The notes under the pieces are model-generated. The model did not search any database. It was not told the origin of the DNA and saw only the letters and a program-made list of their open reading frames with translations. Positions 16,761 to 26,454 of a DNA stretch of 64,000 bases are shown one piece after another. Origin of the DNA: Empedobacter stercoris (lineage in GTDB: Bacteria > Bacteroidota > Bacteroidia > Flavobacteriales > Weeksellaceae); the NCBI RefSeq assembly GCF_025244765.1, contig NZ_CP104209.1:2300501-2364500 (forward strand), given 5' to 3'. The first letter of the stretch is position 1, and each line of letters starts with the position of its first letter. Made by a program: the position numbers and the translations under genes.

Positions 16761-17528
16761 TTATCTCAAACTCGAAATGTAATTTTTAATCGCTTCAGAA
16801 TAATTGCCCTCAGCTTTTTCTAAAACACGTAAAAATGCACTTCCGATAATTGCACCATTTGCAAATTCCCATGCTTTTTCTACATCTTGTTTAGTCGAGA
16901 TGCCAAATCCAATTTGATGAGGTTTCGTTAACCCTAAATTCTTGATGTTTGATAAAAAATCTTCGTTATAATTAGAAGTTGTTGCTCCTGTTGTCGCAGA
17001 ATTTGATACAATGTAAACAAAACCAGAAGTAGCATCGTTGATCTCTTTTACACGTTTTTCGGTTGTTAAAGGCGTAATTAAGAACGTAACATTTTGATCA
17101 TACTTTTCGAAAAGTTCTTTGTGTTGAGTCAAGTAAATATCGTAAGGCATATCGGGTAATATCAATCCAGAAACACCACTCTCTTTACAATGCTGTAAAA
17201 ACTTCTCTAATCCAAATGTCATGACTTGATTATAGTAACCCATTAATACAATAGGTGCAGAAATTTCATCCTTTACATCTTTTAATTGTTCGAATAAAAT
17301 ATTCAATGTCATTCCATTGGCCAAAGCTTTTTCGCTCGTTGCTTGAATTGTTGGACCATCTGCTAAAGGATCAGAATATGGAATTCCGACTTCTATAATA
17401 TCAACTTTGTTTTTGTCTAATTCTCTTAAAACAAATGGGGTATCCGATAAATTTGGATACCCAGCAGTTGTGTATATTGTAAGAAGACGATTATTTTTTT
17501 GACCAAATAATTGTGCTAATTTATTCAT
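16761..17528 (-). CDS. trpA: Tryptophan synthase alpha subunit
   Basis: TrpA cleaves indole-3-glycerol phosphate to indole and glyceraldehyde-3-phosphate, and the indole is channelled to TrpB. The TIM-barrel signature VDIIEVGIPYSDPLADGPT (42-60) carries the catalytic Glu46 and Asp57, equivalent to Glu49 and Asp60 of the enteric enzyme. GYYN (the Tyr of loop 4), SGLILPDMPY and the phosphate-binding GFGIST and GAIIGSAF segments are also present. At 255 residues it is normal length. No other trp gene is nearby. It begins one base after the stop of the upstream endonuclease/phosphatase gene, so it is likely co-transcribed with it. Confidence 0.95.
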   Translation of the reverse strand: MNKLAQLFGQKNNRLLTIYTTAGYPNLSDTPFVLRELDKNKVDIIEVGIPYSDPLADGPTIQATSEKALANGMTLNILFEQLKDVKDEISAPIVLMGYYNQVMTFGLEKFLQHCKESGVSGLILPDMPYDIYLTQHKELFEKYDQNVTFLITPLTTEKRVKEINDATSGFVYIVSNSATTGATTSNYNEDFLSNIKNLGLTKPHQIGFGISTKQDVEKAWEFANGAIIGSAFLRVLEKAEGNYSEAIKNYISSLR

Positions 17529-17529
17529 A

Positions 17530-18735
17530 TTATTTCACTTGTTTTAATAAGATTGTGTAAACAGGGAAGTGGTCAGAGTAACCATTTGCACGATATGTAT
17601 CACCACTCCACATACGATTTGGAAAACCTTTGTATGCACCTTCTGTTGCAATTAGATAATCTTTGTTAAAAACCTCTGTTTTAAAGATTTTATAAGAAGA
17701 ATAATCTTTGTTTTTTGTAACCAATGATGAAGTAGATATAAATTGATCAAATAAATTCCAAGCATCACGATAAGCTAAAGTCCCAATTCCTTTTTTGTAT
17801 AAAGGTAACATTGGATTATAGTAGCCGTTTTCTGTTGATTTAGAAATTTCTCCAGCAGGATTGAATGTGTTTTTGATACTTGGTGAAATAGGATCATCAT
17901 TAAAATCTCCCATTGCAATTACTTTTGCATTCGGATTTTGAGCTTTTAAATCTTCAAAAATACCTTTCATCACTTTTGCAGCTTCCATACGAGCTGGCAT
18001 CGAAGCTTTTTCTCCTCCACTACGAGATGGCCAGTGGTTAACTAAAAACGTAATTTCTTCTCCATCTAATAATCCAGTCACTTGTAAAATATCACGTGTG
18101 TATCGACGTCTACCATCTGCATCATAATTAAAAATAGGATGAGGTTTTGCTTCAATTACTTTGAAACGAGATTTTTGATACAATAAACCTGTGTCAACTC
18201 CTCTGGCATCAAATGAATTAAAATGAACAACACCATAATCGTATTTTTTTAAAGCCGAACTGTTTGCTAAATCTTCTAAAACTTCTTTCGTTTCAATTTC
18301 GCAAATCCCTACAATAACAGGTGCGGTATTTGTAACATCAGCGCCTAATTCGCTAATTACTTTTGAAATATTATTGATTTTTTGAAAATATTTTTGCGTA
18401 TTCCATCTTTTATTCCCATTTGGTAAAAACTCTTCTTGAAGAATTAAAGGACGAATAATTTTCTTTCCTTTTATGTTTTCGTAGGTGTAACTTTGTTTGA
18501 AATCTTCTGTTTCGTACTTTGAAATGTCAGATTCTGCAATCTGGATATGATAATTTTTATCATTAAATGGTAATGTTCCGTCAATATATCCCACCGATTT
18601 TATGGTGTCAAAAATATTTTCAACATTATAAAAAGCGACTGTCGCACTCGCATATTTAGTTTGAGCTTGAGTAGTTAACGTTAAAAATAAATTAAAGATT
18701 ATTAATAAAGTTAAAGATTTATTAATTTTAAACAT
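17530..18735 (-). CDS. Secreted endonuclease/exonuclease/phosphatase-family protein
   Basis: The 401-residue protein has a signal peptide (LLIIFNLFLTLTTQAQ) and the EEP fold: the N-terminal strand TVAFYNVENIFD with the metal-binding Asn/Glu, the central VGICEIETKEVLEDL, VNHWPSRSGGEK (His), VIAMGDFNDDPISPS (Asp and Asn) and the C-terminal SDHFPVYTILL (Asp-His pair). This family hydrolyses phosphodiester or phosphomonoester bonds (DNA, RNA, inositol phosphates or lipids); the substrate here is unknown. It is divergent from a TonB receptor and DUF5689 lipoprotein, an arrangement I recall as recurrent in flavobacteria. A secreted nuclease feeding an uptake system is the inferred role. Confidence 0.87.
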   Translation of the reverse strand: MFKINKSLTLLIIFNLFLTLTTQAQTKYASATVAFYNVENIFDTIKSVGYIDGTLPFNDKNYHIQIAESDISKYETEDFKQSYTYENIKGKKIIRPLILQEEFLPNGNKRWNTQKYFQKINNISKVISELGADVTNTAPVIVGICEIETKEVLEDLANSSALKKYDYGVVHFNSFDARGVDTGLLYQKSRFKVIEAKPHPIFNYDADGRRRYTRDILQVTGLLDGEEITFLVNHWPSRSGGEKASMPARMEAAKVMKGIFEDLKAQNPNAKVIAMGDFNDDPISPSIKNTFNPAGEISKSTENGYYNPMLPLYKKGIGTLAYRDAWNLFDQFISTSSLVTKNKDYSSYKIFKTEVFNKDYLIATEGAYKGFPNRMWSGDTYRANGYSDHFPVYTILLKQVK

Positions 18736-18814
18736 ATGTTATTAATTATGAATTTACTAAATTTGTTGTCCTATTTTTTTTAGATAGCTAATTTATAAAT
18801 AAAAATTCGTTTGA

Positions 18815-21622
18815 ATGAACAAATTATTGTTAAGTCTTTCGGTCTTTGCTGCAACTGTCGCTTTTGCACAGGCGCAGACAAAGGTTACTGGGGTGGCTAA
18901 AAATGCTGCAACTGGTGAAGAGGTTTATAACCTCACTGTACGATTAGACGGAGGCGCAGTGAATGATGCTGCGATTACTGATCGTATAGGTTATTTTCAG
19001 TTTGTTGATATTCCAGATGGAACATACAAATTACAAGTTTATGGCGTAGGGTACGACCCTTTTGAAAAAGAAATCACTGTAGCAGGACAAAAAGAGCTTG
19101 ACTTAGGTGAAATTAAATTAACATTTAATCCAAATACAGCAGAAGTTGGTATTATTACATTAACAGATGATGAGTTATCTGATGATGAAAGTTCTACAGC
19201 TTCAAATTCAGGACTTTTACAATCTTCACGCGACGTTTTTGCTCGTGTATCTGCATACGAATTAGGTTCGTATTGGTTTAAACCAAGAGGTTTAGATAAC
19301 AAATATAATGACGTACATTTTAATGGAGTTCGTATGAACAAAATGGATAATGGACGTGCAACCTTCAATAACTGGGGAGGTCTAAATGATGTTACTCGTC
19401 GTCCAGAAGAGTTAACATACGGATTAGAGCCTTCTAAATATGCTTTTGGAGATTTAGGAGGAGTAACAAATTTTGATACTCGTCCTTCGACAATGCGTAA
19501 AGGAGTAAGTTTAGCTTATTCTAACACCAATCGTTCGTACAGAAATCGTGTAATGGCAACCTATAACACAGGTTTGATGGATAATGGTTGGGCATTTATG
19601 ATTTCAGGAAGTAGACGTTGGGCTGAAGAAGGAATTATAGAAGGTACTTTTTATGATGCTTATGCGTACTATTTAGGTATAGAGAAAAAGTTTAATGAAA
19701 AACATACCTTAAACTTGACAAGTTTTGGTGCGCCTACTCGTCGTTCTACTGGTTCTCCAAATACACAAGAAGTGGTAGATATGAAAGGAATTTACTACAA
19801 TTCGTATTGGGGATGGCAAGATGGTGAAAAACGTAACGAACGTGTGAAGAAAACCTTCGAACCAGTAAATATGTTAACGCACCATTGGAATATTAATGAA
19901 AAATCTAAATTGACAACAACACTTTCGTATCAATTTGGTAAAGAAAGTGGTTCTCGTTTAGATTGGTTTAATGCAAATAATCCATCACCAACGTATTATG
20001 GAAACATGCCAAGTTATTATCTTTTTGATCGTAACAATATCAATGGAATTCCAACAGATTTTCAGCAAGCAAACTACAATAAAGTACTTGGTCAATGGAG
20101 AAATGGAGAGATTTCTCAGTTAAATTGGGGTAATTTATATAGAGCTAATGAAAATAGTGCTACAGGAAGAGCAGCATATTGGTTGACAGCTGATGTTAAC
20201 GAAGATCAAACAGCTACTGCTTACACAAATTTCCAAACAGAGTTAGCACCAAATATCGATTTGACAATCGCAGCATCTTACCAAAATACAAAATCTAAAT
20301 TGTATCGTGAGATCCAAGATTTAATGGGTGCGCAATATGTGTTGAATACAGATGATTATAACTCTATAGTAGATAATGGTGTAGCACGTTATTATCGCTT
20401 TAATCTTTTAGATAACCGTGATGCTTCTGAAAGAGATAGAGTTGGAAAAGGAGATAAACAAGAGTACTACTACGAAATTAACCGTGATTATGCAGATTTA
20501 TATATGCAGTCTAAAATCAAAGGAAAATTTTTAGATGTAACGATTGGAATGAAAGCTGCCTTAACGAAGTTCTATCGTGATGGTAAATTTCAAAACGAAA
20601 TGTACAAAGATCGTTCTTATGGAAAAAGTAAAACGTATGATTTCGTAGATTTTGGAGTTAAATCTAATTTCTTGGTAAAATTAGACGGACGTAATTTTGT
20701 GCAAGCAAATGTAATGTATCAAACAGAAGCACCAACTTCTGATGAAATTTTTCCAAATGCTCGTATGAATGATGTAACTGTTGATGGAATAGAAAGTGCG
20801 AAAATTTTCTCAAGTGATCTATCATATATTTTAAGAGCGCCACGTATCAAAGCTCGTGCTACTGCATACTATACAAGAACAAAAGATGAAATTGAAAAAT
20901 CGTTTGGTTATATCGATGGAACAAGTGACGAAAGTAGATTATTTGTATCAGAAGTAATGACTGGTGTTGGTAAAGAATATTTAGGAACTGAGTTGGCTGT
21001 AGAAGCACAAGTTTTACCCGTTCTTACTTTATCAGCAGTAGCATCTATTGGTCAATATATTTACAAAGATAATCCAAGCTATAATTTATATTCAGACGAA
21101 TTTGGTGTACAAGGTATTCCTTACAAAAATTTCGGAACAGCTCATATCGAAAATTATAAAGTAGCGTCAGGGCCTCAATCAGGATTTTCTTTAGGAGCAG
21201 AATATCGTGCACCTAAGTTTTGGTGGGTAGGTGTTTCAGGGAATTATTTAATGAATAATTATGCTGATATCGCTCCATACCGTAGAACAAGCGGTTTTGT
21301 TACAGGTGCTCAAGGTGCAGTTGTGCCTAATGTAACTGAAGAAGGATTGAAACAAGTGTTAAAACAAGAAAAATTTAGTGATGAATTTATGTTGAATATC
21401 AACTTAGGAAAAACATTCCGTATTGGTAAATATTCTGCAGGAATTTCAGGAACGATCAATAATGTTTTAAACAATAAAAGTTATGTCACTGGAGGATTTG
21501 AACAAATGAGAATTGGTAACTACAACAATGCAATCGATAAAAATTATCAACGCATGTTTGGACCAAAAATGTTCTATGGAATGGGAACAACTTATTTTGC
21601 AAACATTTATTTCAGATTTTAA
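18815..21622 (+). CDS. TonB-dependent receptor with carboxypeptidase-regulatory domain
   Basis: This 935-residue outer-membrane receptor begins with a signal peptide (LSVFAATVAFAQ). A CarboxypepD_reg domain follows (about 24-105; TGEEVYNLTVRLDG, DRIGYFQFVDIPDGTYKLQVYGVGYD). The plug is divergent and lacks the SusC-type VVDG block; it has NDVHFNGVRMNKMDNGRATF and FGDLGGVTNFDTRPS. The remaining residues form the barrel, ending TTYFANIYFRF with the terminal Phe. The absence of a SusD and the presence of a DUF5689 lipoprotein 24 bases downstream separate it from the three SusC proteins. The divergent secreted EEP hydrolase suggests it imports a product of that enzyme. Confidence 0.9.
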   Translation: MNKLLLSLSVFAATVAFAQAQTKVTGVAKNAATGEEVYNLTVRLDGGAVNDAAITDRIGYFQFVDIPDGTYKLQVYGVGYDPFEKEITVAGQKELDLGEIKLTFNPNTAEVGIITLTDDELSDDESSTASNSGLLQSSRDVFARVSAYELGSYWFKPRGLDNKYNDVHFNGVRMNKMDNGRATFNNWGGLNDVTRRPEELTYGLEPSKYAFGDLGGVTNFDTRPSTMRKGVSLAYSNTNRSYRNRVMATYNTGLMDNGWAFMISGSRRWAEEGIIEGTFYDAYAYYLGIEKKFNEKHTLNLTSFGAPTRRSTGSPNTQEVVDMKGIYYNSYWGWQDGEKRNERVKKTFEPVNMLTHHWNINEKSKLTTTLSYQFGKESGSRLDWFNANNPSPTYYGNMPSYYLFDRNNINGIPTDFQQANYNKVLGQWRNGEISQLNWGNLYRANENSATGRAAYWLTADVNEDQTATAYTNFQTELAPNIDLTIAASYQNTKSKLYREIQDLMGAQYVLNTDDYNSIVDNGVARYYRFNLLDNRDASERDRVGKGDKQEYYYEINRDYADLYMQSKIKGKFLDVTIGMKAALTKFYRDGKFQNEMYKDRSYGKSKTYDFVDFGVKSNFLVKLDGRNFVQANVMYQTEAPTSDEIFPNARMNDVTVDGIESAKIFSSDLSYILRAPRIKARATAYYTRTKDEIEKSFGYIDGTSDESRLFVSEVMTGVGKEYLGTELAVEAQVLPVLTLSAVASIGQYIYKDNPSYNLYSDEFGVQGIPYKNFGTAHIENYKVASGPQSGFSLGAEYRAPKFWWVGVSGNYLMNNYADIAPYRRTSGFVTGAQGAVVPNVTEEGLKQVLKQEKFSDEFMLNINLGKTFRIGKYSAGISGTINNVLNNKSYVTGGFEQMRIGNYNNAIDKNYQRMFGPKMFYGMGTTYFANIYFRF

Positions 21623-21646
21623 TTAACGACTAAAGAAAATATAACA

Positions 21647-23041
21647 ATGAATACAATATCAAAAATAACATTAGCTACAGCCTTAAGTTTAGGCTTATTT
21701 ACAGCACAGTCGTGTGTACAAGATGACGACTATTCAACTCCTCCAATCGAGTGTAACTTACCTACAGCGAATATTACTTTACCAGAGTTAATGCAAAAAG
21801 TGAATTCGAATCAATTAAACGTTGATGAGAATAAAGCAATTCTTGATGATTTAATTTTAGAAGCGTATGTTATTTCAAGCGATGAAACAGGAAATATCTA
21901 CAAAACAATTTCTATTCAAGATGATCCAGTAAATCCAACTGTCGGAACTCAAATAGAAATTAATGCAGGTAATCTATATACAAAATACCCTTTAGGTTCT
22001 AAGATTCAAATTCGTCTTAAAGGCTTAAGAGCTCAACAAGATACAAGAGCAGGTATTGTAAAAATCGGATCAGTGGACCCTTCTTTTGATATAGGTCGTA
22101 TAGGTCTTACAGAGTATGAGAAATATGTAGTTAAAACATGTGAGCCTATTCAAGCTATTCAGCCAAAAGAGTTCAATAGTTTAGCAGAGGCAATGAGAAA
22201 TGAGAATGTGAACACATTAGTTAAGATTAACAATGTACAATTCTTACAACCAGATGTTGATAAAACATATGGTACAGCATCTCAAATAGAGAACAGAGAA
22301 TTAGTTGATAAAACAGGAAGCCGTTCAGGTGTAGTATTAAGAAACTCAAACTTTGCAGATTGGAAAGACGAGCCATTACCAACAGGAAGTGGTTCTATTA
22401 CAGTTGTAGTTTCTAAATATGGGTCTACTTGGCAAGTATATATCCGTGATACAAAAGATGTCAACTTTGATCAACCTCGTTTTGATGTAGGTGGAGGACA
22501 AAATCCAGGTGGCGGAAATGATACAGAAGCTGCTAACTTGTTATTTAAAGGATCTGATTTTAACGTTTGGGCAGATTTTATGTCTTCTATTAACGCAAAA
22601 TTTGGACTTAAAGACTATGCAACAAGTGCTGTAGGTTTAGGAAGAGATGATTCGAATGCATTACAAATAAAAGGAACACCAGCAGGTAACGATTATGTAT
22701 TTACTGCAAAGTTAACAAACGAACTTCCTACTAATCCGAAGAAAATTACATTCTATGTAAAAGGTAAATCAGGAAAATCATTATCATTAAATGTAAACAA
22801 ATCTACAACTGGTTTTACACCTTTTAATGTAGGCGAATTAGCAAATCAACCAGTTACAGTTTCTGGAGCAGAAAATAACCAATACAATGGTGCAATAGAT
22901 ACAAAAGGAGAATGGGTTCTTGTAACCTTAAATATTGAAGGACTTGATATTCAAAAAACAGTCGGAAATGACTTATTTTCTTTAAAAGTAGGAAAAGAAG
23001 TTGCGTACGATTTAATTATCGATAATATCAAAATTGATTAA
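21647..23041 (+). CDS. DUF5689 surface lipoprotein
   Basis: This 464-residue lipoprotein has a lipobox AQSC (Cys23), followed by VQDDDYS, an acidic surface-export signal. Residues about 40-275 match the DUF5689 pattern (LEAYVISSDETGNIYKTISI; GSKIQIRLKGLRAQQD; VYIRDTKDVNFDQPRF), an OB-like fold. A Gly-rich linker (GGGQNPGGGND, about 285-294) leads to a second beta-rich domain of about 170 residues (KGSDFNVWADF...LIIDNIKID) with a jelly-roll look. It is in an operon with the upstream TonB receptor and may act as its extracellular binding partner. The ligand is unknown; nucleic-acid or nucleotide capture is an inference from the adjacent nuclease-family gene and the OB-like fold. Confidence 0.85.
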   Translation: MNTISKITLATALSLGLFTAQSCVQDDDYSTPPIECNLPTANITLPELMQKVNSNQLNVDENKAILDDLILEAYVISSDETGNIYKTISIQDDPVNPTVGTQIEINAGNLYTKYPLGSKIQIRLKGLRAQQDTRAGIVKIGSVDPSFDIGRIGLTEYEKYVVKTCEPIQAIQPKEFNSLAEAMRNENVNTLVKINNVQFLQPDVDKTYGTASQIENRELVDKTGSRSGVVLRNSNFADWKDEPLPTGSGSITVVVSKYGSTWQVYIRDTKDVNFDQPRFDVGGGQNPGGGNDTEAANLLFKGSDFNVWADFMSSINAKFGLKDYATSAVGLGRDDSNALQIKGTPAGNDYVFTAKLTNELPTNPKKITFYVKGKSGKSLSLNVNKSTTGFTPFNVGELANQPVTVSGAENNQYNGAIDTKGEWVLVTLNIEGLDIQKTVGNDLFSLKVGKEVAYDLIIDNIKID

Positions 23042-23066
23042 TTGACCAATTAATTGATTTAACTTT

Positions 23067-23094
23067 AAGACGGCTATTTTAGCCGTCTTTTTTA
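23067..23094 (+). terminator. Terminator after the DUF5689 gene
   Basis: A perfect 9-bp stem AAGACGGCT (23067-23075) pairs with AGCCGTCTT (23081-23089), followed by T residues. Confidence 0.87.
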
Positions 23095-23431
23095 TTTTAA
23101 AAATTATTTTTCCATTAAGAAAAAGATAATTTTTAGTGTCATTTTTTAACGGTTCTTCGTATAAAAAAATAATTGTAATTAATTGTTTTTTTAATATTAT
23201 GCAATATTGATTTTAGTGTAATTGAAAATAATTAACATAAAAACAGATAGATGTTTATCATATTTGTTAAAAATGTAATCTTTCTAAAATTATCATTCTC
23301 TCAAATTTTAAAGCTGATAAATAAAACCTTTTTTGTCTTGATTTAATAAAATATTAAATATTTATCAATTTGTTTTATTTAGCTAAAATTTAATTTGCGG
23401 ATTTGTTCCCCTATTTTATAAAAATAAGACT
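23095..23431. other. AT-rich intergenic region upstream of susC2
   Basis: This stretch of 337 bases holds no convincing ORF. It contains TGATAAATAAAACCTT at 23315-23330, which recurs (with four extra A) before susC3. A TTTAATTTG near 23390 resembles a -7 box with one mismatch. It is likely the leader and promoter region of the susC2-susD2 operon. Confidence 0.5.
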
Positions 23432-26400
23432 ATGAGGAGAATAATCACATCTTTGAGTTTATTGGCTTTCCTTGGTTTAGGAACAGCTGCATTTGCTCAA
23501 GTAACAGGTGTTGTAAATGACGCAGATAATTTTCCGGAATCGGATGTAGAAGTATCTGTAAAAGGTACGGACAAAGTTGTCTATACTGATTTAGACGGAA
23601 AATTTGATATTGATGCTAAAATTGGAGATGTTTTAGTAATTAATGGGAAAGAATTCACAGTAACAAGCAATAGCTTAGGAACTTTAAAGTATGTTGCTAC
23701 AACAAGTAGTCCAGTTGATTTAAGTGAAGTAGTTGTAAAATCTATTTTCAACGCTCCATCTAAATCAGGTGTAACAACTGTTAAGGCAAAAGATTTAGAA
23801 CAGATGAACCCTTCTGTTTCTATTGACCAAATGTTGGGAGGTAAAGCGGCTGGTTTGTCATCTCAAGCAATGAGTGGTGCTCCTGGTGCAACTGCTAACG
23901 TTACAATTCGTGGAGCAATTGGTTTGAATGGTGGTGTAAAATCTCCATTATATGTTGTTGATGGTACGTATATGACAGCTTCTGATGTTAATACAATTAA
24001 CCCTGCAGATATCGAAGAAGTAAAGGTATTGAAAGATGCTTCTCAATTAGCAATCTTTGGATCTCGTGGAGCGAACGGTGTAATCATCATGAAAACTAAA
24101 TCTGCGAAAAAAGGTGAAGCAATTGTAAGCTATTCGTCTCGTATTGGAGTTAACGATATGGTTGACTTGCCAAATATTAATTTGATGAATGCCGAGCAAT
24201 TGTTAAATTACCAAAATAGTTTAAGTACTATTCCTAATTTAGGATTAGGACAAGCTCGTACTTCAGAAGAAATCGCACGTTTATCAAAGAATGACCACAA
24301 ATGGTCTGATGATTTATACAAAAATGGTTTAACATCATCTCACTTTGTTTCGATTAGTAAAAATGATGGTGAATCATCAAATAATTTTTCTATTGGATAT
24401 GATAAGAACGAGGGTGCTGTACAGTATTATAATGGTTTAGAAAGAATTTCTGCAACATTTAATAATACAACTAAAGTAAAAGATTGGTTACGTTACGGTG
24501 TTAATGTAAATGGATCTTATACAACTTTAGATTCTCCTCGTGACCGTGTGAATGCACAATCACCTTTCTTTAATACATTAATGAATCGCCCATACGAAAC
24601 ATTCTATCAAATGGATGCAAACGGTGATTATGCATTAGATGAACAAGGAGATCGTATCTACAATCCAAATGCAAACTACATGGGATACCCTGTTGCAGAT
24701 GAGATGGAAAATACTGATGCTGAAACAAGATATTTACGTATTTATGGGACTGGATTTGTAGAAGCTGATATTACAAAAAATGTATCAGCACGTACAACTT
24801 TTGGTGCAACATATAACCGCACACAATATGAAAACTTCCTAAAACCATCTGCGTTATTATCTGAATTATTAGGTGATGCTGGTGCTAAAACAGATAGAAG
24901 TACAGATCGTTTCGATTACAACTGGCGTAATGAGGTTTCTTACGAAAATAGTTTTGGAAAACATAACTTACGCGTAACAGCTGCAACAGAATATATTAAC
25001 CAAAGTTTATATTCAATGTCTTTATATGGAGCAGGTTTTCCTAACGATAATTTACAAACGCAAGGTTCAGCTACTTTAATCGAACAAAATTCAAGATCAG
25101 AAAGATGGAGAGTAACTAAATTTGGTTATTTAGGGGCAGCGTCTTATGATTTTGCTAATAAATATTTTGTAGATGCTTATGTTCGTCGTGACGGTACTTC
25201 TTTAGCAGGTTTAGATAATAAATATGGAACATTCTGGGGTGTTGCTTTGGGATGGAATTTAGCAAAAGAGAACTTTTTACGTGATGCAAAAGCAGTTAGT
25301 AATTTAACACTTAAAGCATCATACGGTGAAGTAGGAGATGACTCAGGTTTGGCACGTTATGCAAATATGAACTTGATGAATATCTTAGGAACTTATAATG
25401 GTAATCCTGCAAGTTTTCCTACAACTAACTTAGCTGATGTTAATGCAACTTGGGAAACTAACAAGAAATTTAATGTAGGAGTTGATTTCGGATTCTTTGG
25501 AAGTCGTTTAACAGGTTCTGCTGCATATTTCAATGAATTACGTTCAGACTTTATTTTTAACAAACAACTATCTGCAGAAGCAGGAGGATATATAACAACT
25601 GTTAATGCTGGAGAAATTAAAACAGAAGGTGTTGAGTTAGAGTTAAACTATGATGTAATTCGTTCTAAAAACTTTGATTTATCTTTCTACGGTAACGTAA
25701 CAAACTTAAATTACAAAGTTAATGAATTAGCAGATGGTCAAAATTCATTGATCATGTCTGATTCTTACGAAAGTATGATTCATGTATCAGGTGGTAAACC
25801 TTACCAATTCTATTTAGTAAAACATGCAGGTGTTGACGCAAATACGGGTAAAGATTTGTACTTTGATAAAGACGGAAACATAACGGATGTTTATGATGGT
25901 GGTGACGCTGTTGCAACAAATAAAACGCCACTTCCAAAATTAATGGGAGGTTTCGGATTGAATGCAAAATTCTACGGATTTGACATTAATGCAGACTTTA
26001 CATACTCAGCAGGTGGATACATGTACAACAACACATACGCATACTTAACAGATCCAACATCTTTAGATAACCACGTGGTAGAAGCAGCAAATTACTGGAA
26101 ACAACCAGGTGATCATGCAGCATTTGCAATGCCTAATACAACAGGGCCAGAATATTCTACAAAATATTTAGAGAGCTCAGATTATATCGCATTCCGTAGT
26201 TTATCATTAGGATACAATTTCTCTAAGTTAGTAGAAGGTACTTTTGTTAAAAATTTAAGAATGTTTGCTCAAGTACAAAACTTAGCATTGTGGACAAATT
26301 ACCATGGTAACCCAATTGCTGGTACAGGAACAAGTGAAAGTAGTGCGGCAGGATCATCAGGATATGTATCTAACTCATTTACAGCGTTCTCTTATCCGTT

Positions 26401-26440
26401 AGTTCGTTTTTTTTCAATCGGATTTAATGTATCATTCTAA
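23432..26440 (+). CDS. SusC/RagA-family TonB-linked outer-membrane transporter (pair 2)
   Basis: This 1002-residue SusC protein has a signal peptide (LSLLAFLGLGTAAFAQ). The same short regulatory domain as the other two SusC proteins follows (VNDADNFPESDVEVSVKGT). The plug carries VTIRGAIGLNGG, PLYVVDGTYM, NPADIEEVKVLKDASQLAIFG and SRGANGVIIMKTKSAKKG (about 115-225). The barrel ends RFFSIGFNVSF. It lacks the usual 'VVVIGYG' type TonB-box neighbourhood and instead has DLSEVVVKSIFNAPSK. The matching SusD starts 14 bases downstream. The start ATGAGGAGAA is shared with susC3, and DNA identity across the first 70 codons is high, so the two look like diverged duplicates. The substrate is unknown. 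Confidence 0.93.
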   Translation: MRRIITSLSLLAFLGLGTAAFAQVTGVVNDADNFPESDVEVSVKGTDKVVYTDLDGKFDIDAKIGDVLVINGKEFTVTSNSLGTLKYVATTSSPVDLSEVVVKSIFNAPSKSGVTTVKAKDLEQMNPSVSIDQMLGGKAAGLSSQAMSGAPGATANVTIRGAIGLNGGVKSPLYVVDGTYMTASDVNTINPADIEEVKVLKDASQLAIFGSRGANGVIIMKTKSAKKGEAIVSYSSRIGVNDMVDLPNINLMNAEQLLNYQNSLSTIPNLGLGQARTSEEIARLSKNDHKWSDDLYKNGLTSSHFVSISKNDGESSNNFSIGYDKNEGAVQYYNGLERISATFNNTTKVKDWLRYGVNVNGSYTTLDSPRDRVNAQSPFFNTLMNRPYETFYQMDANGDYALDEQGDRIYNPNANYMGYPVADEMENTDAETRYLRIYGTGFVEADITKNVSARTTFGATYNRTQYENFLKPSALLSELLGDAGAKTDRSTDRFDYNWRNEVSYENSFGKHNLRVTAATEYINQSLYSMSLYGAGFPNDNLQTQGSATLIEQNSRSERWRVTKFGYLGAASYDFANKYFVDAYVRRDGTSLAGLDNKYGTFWGVALGWNLAKENFLRDAKAVSNLTLKASYGEVGDDSGLARYANMNLMNILGTYNGNPASFPTTNLADVNATWETNKKFNVGVDFGFFGSRLTGSAAYFNELRSDFIFNKQLSAEAGGYITTVNAGEIKTEGVELELNYDVIRSKNFDLSFYGNVTNLNYKVNELADGQNSLIMSDSYESMIHVSGGKPYQFYLVKHAGVDANTGKDLYFDKDGNITDVYDGGDAVATNKTPLPKLMGGFGLNAKFYGFDINADFTYSAGGYMYNNTYAYLTDPTSLDNHVVEAANYWKQPGDHAAFAMPNTTGPEYSTKYLESSDYIAFRSLSLGYNFSKLVEGTFVKNLRMFAQVQNLALWTNYHGNPIAGTGTSESSAAGSSGYVSNSFTAFSYPLVRFFSIGFNVSF

Positions 26441-26454
26441 AAAATTGTAACAAA

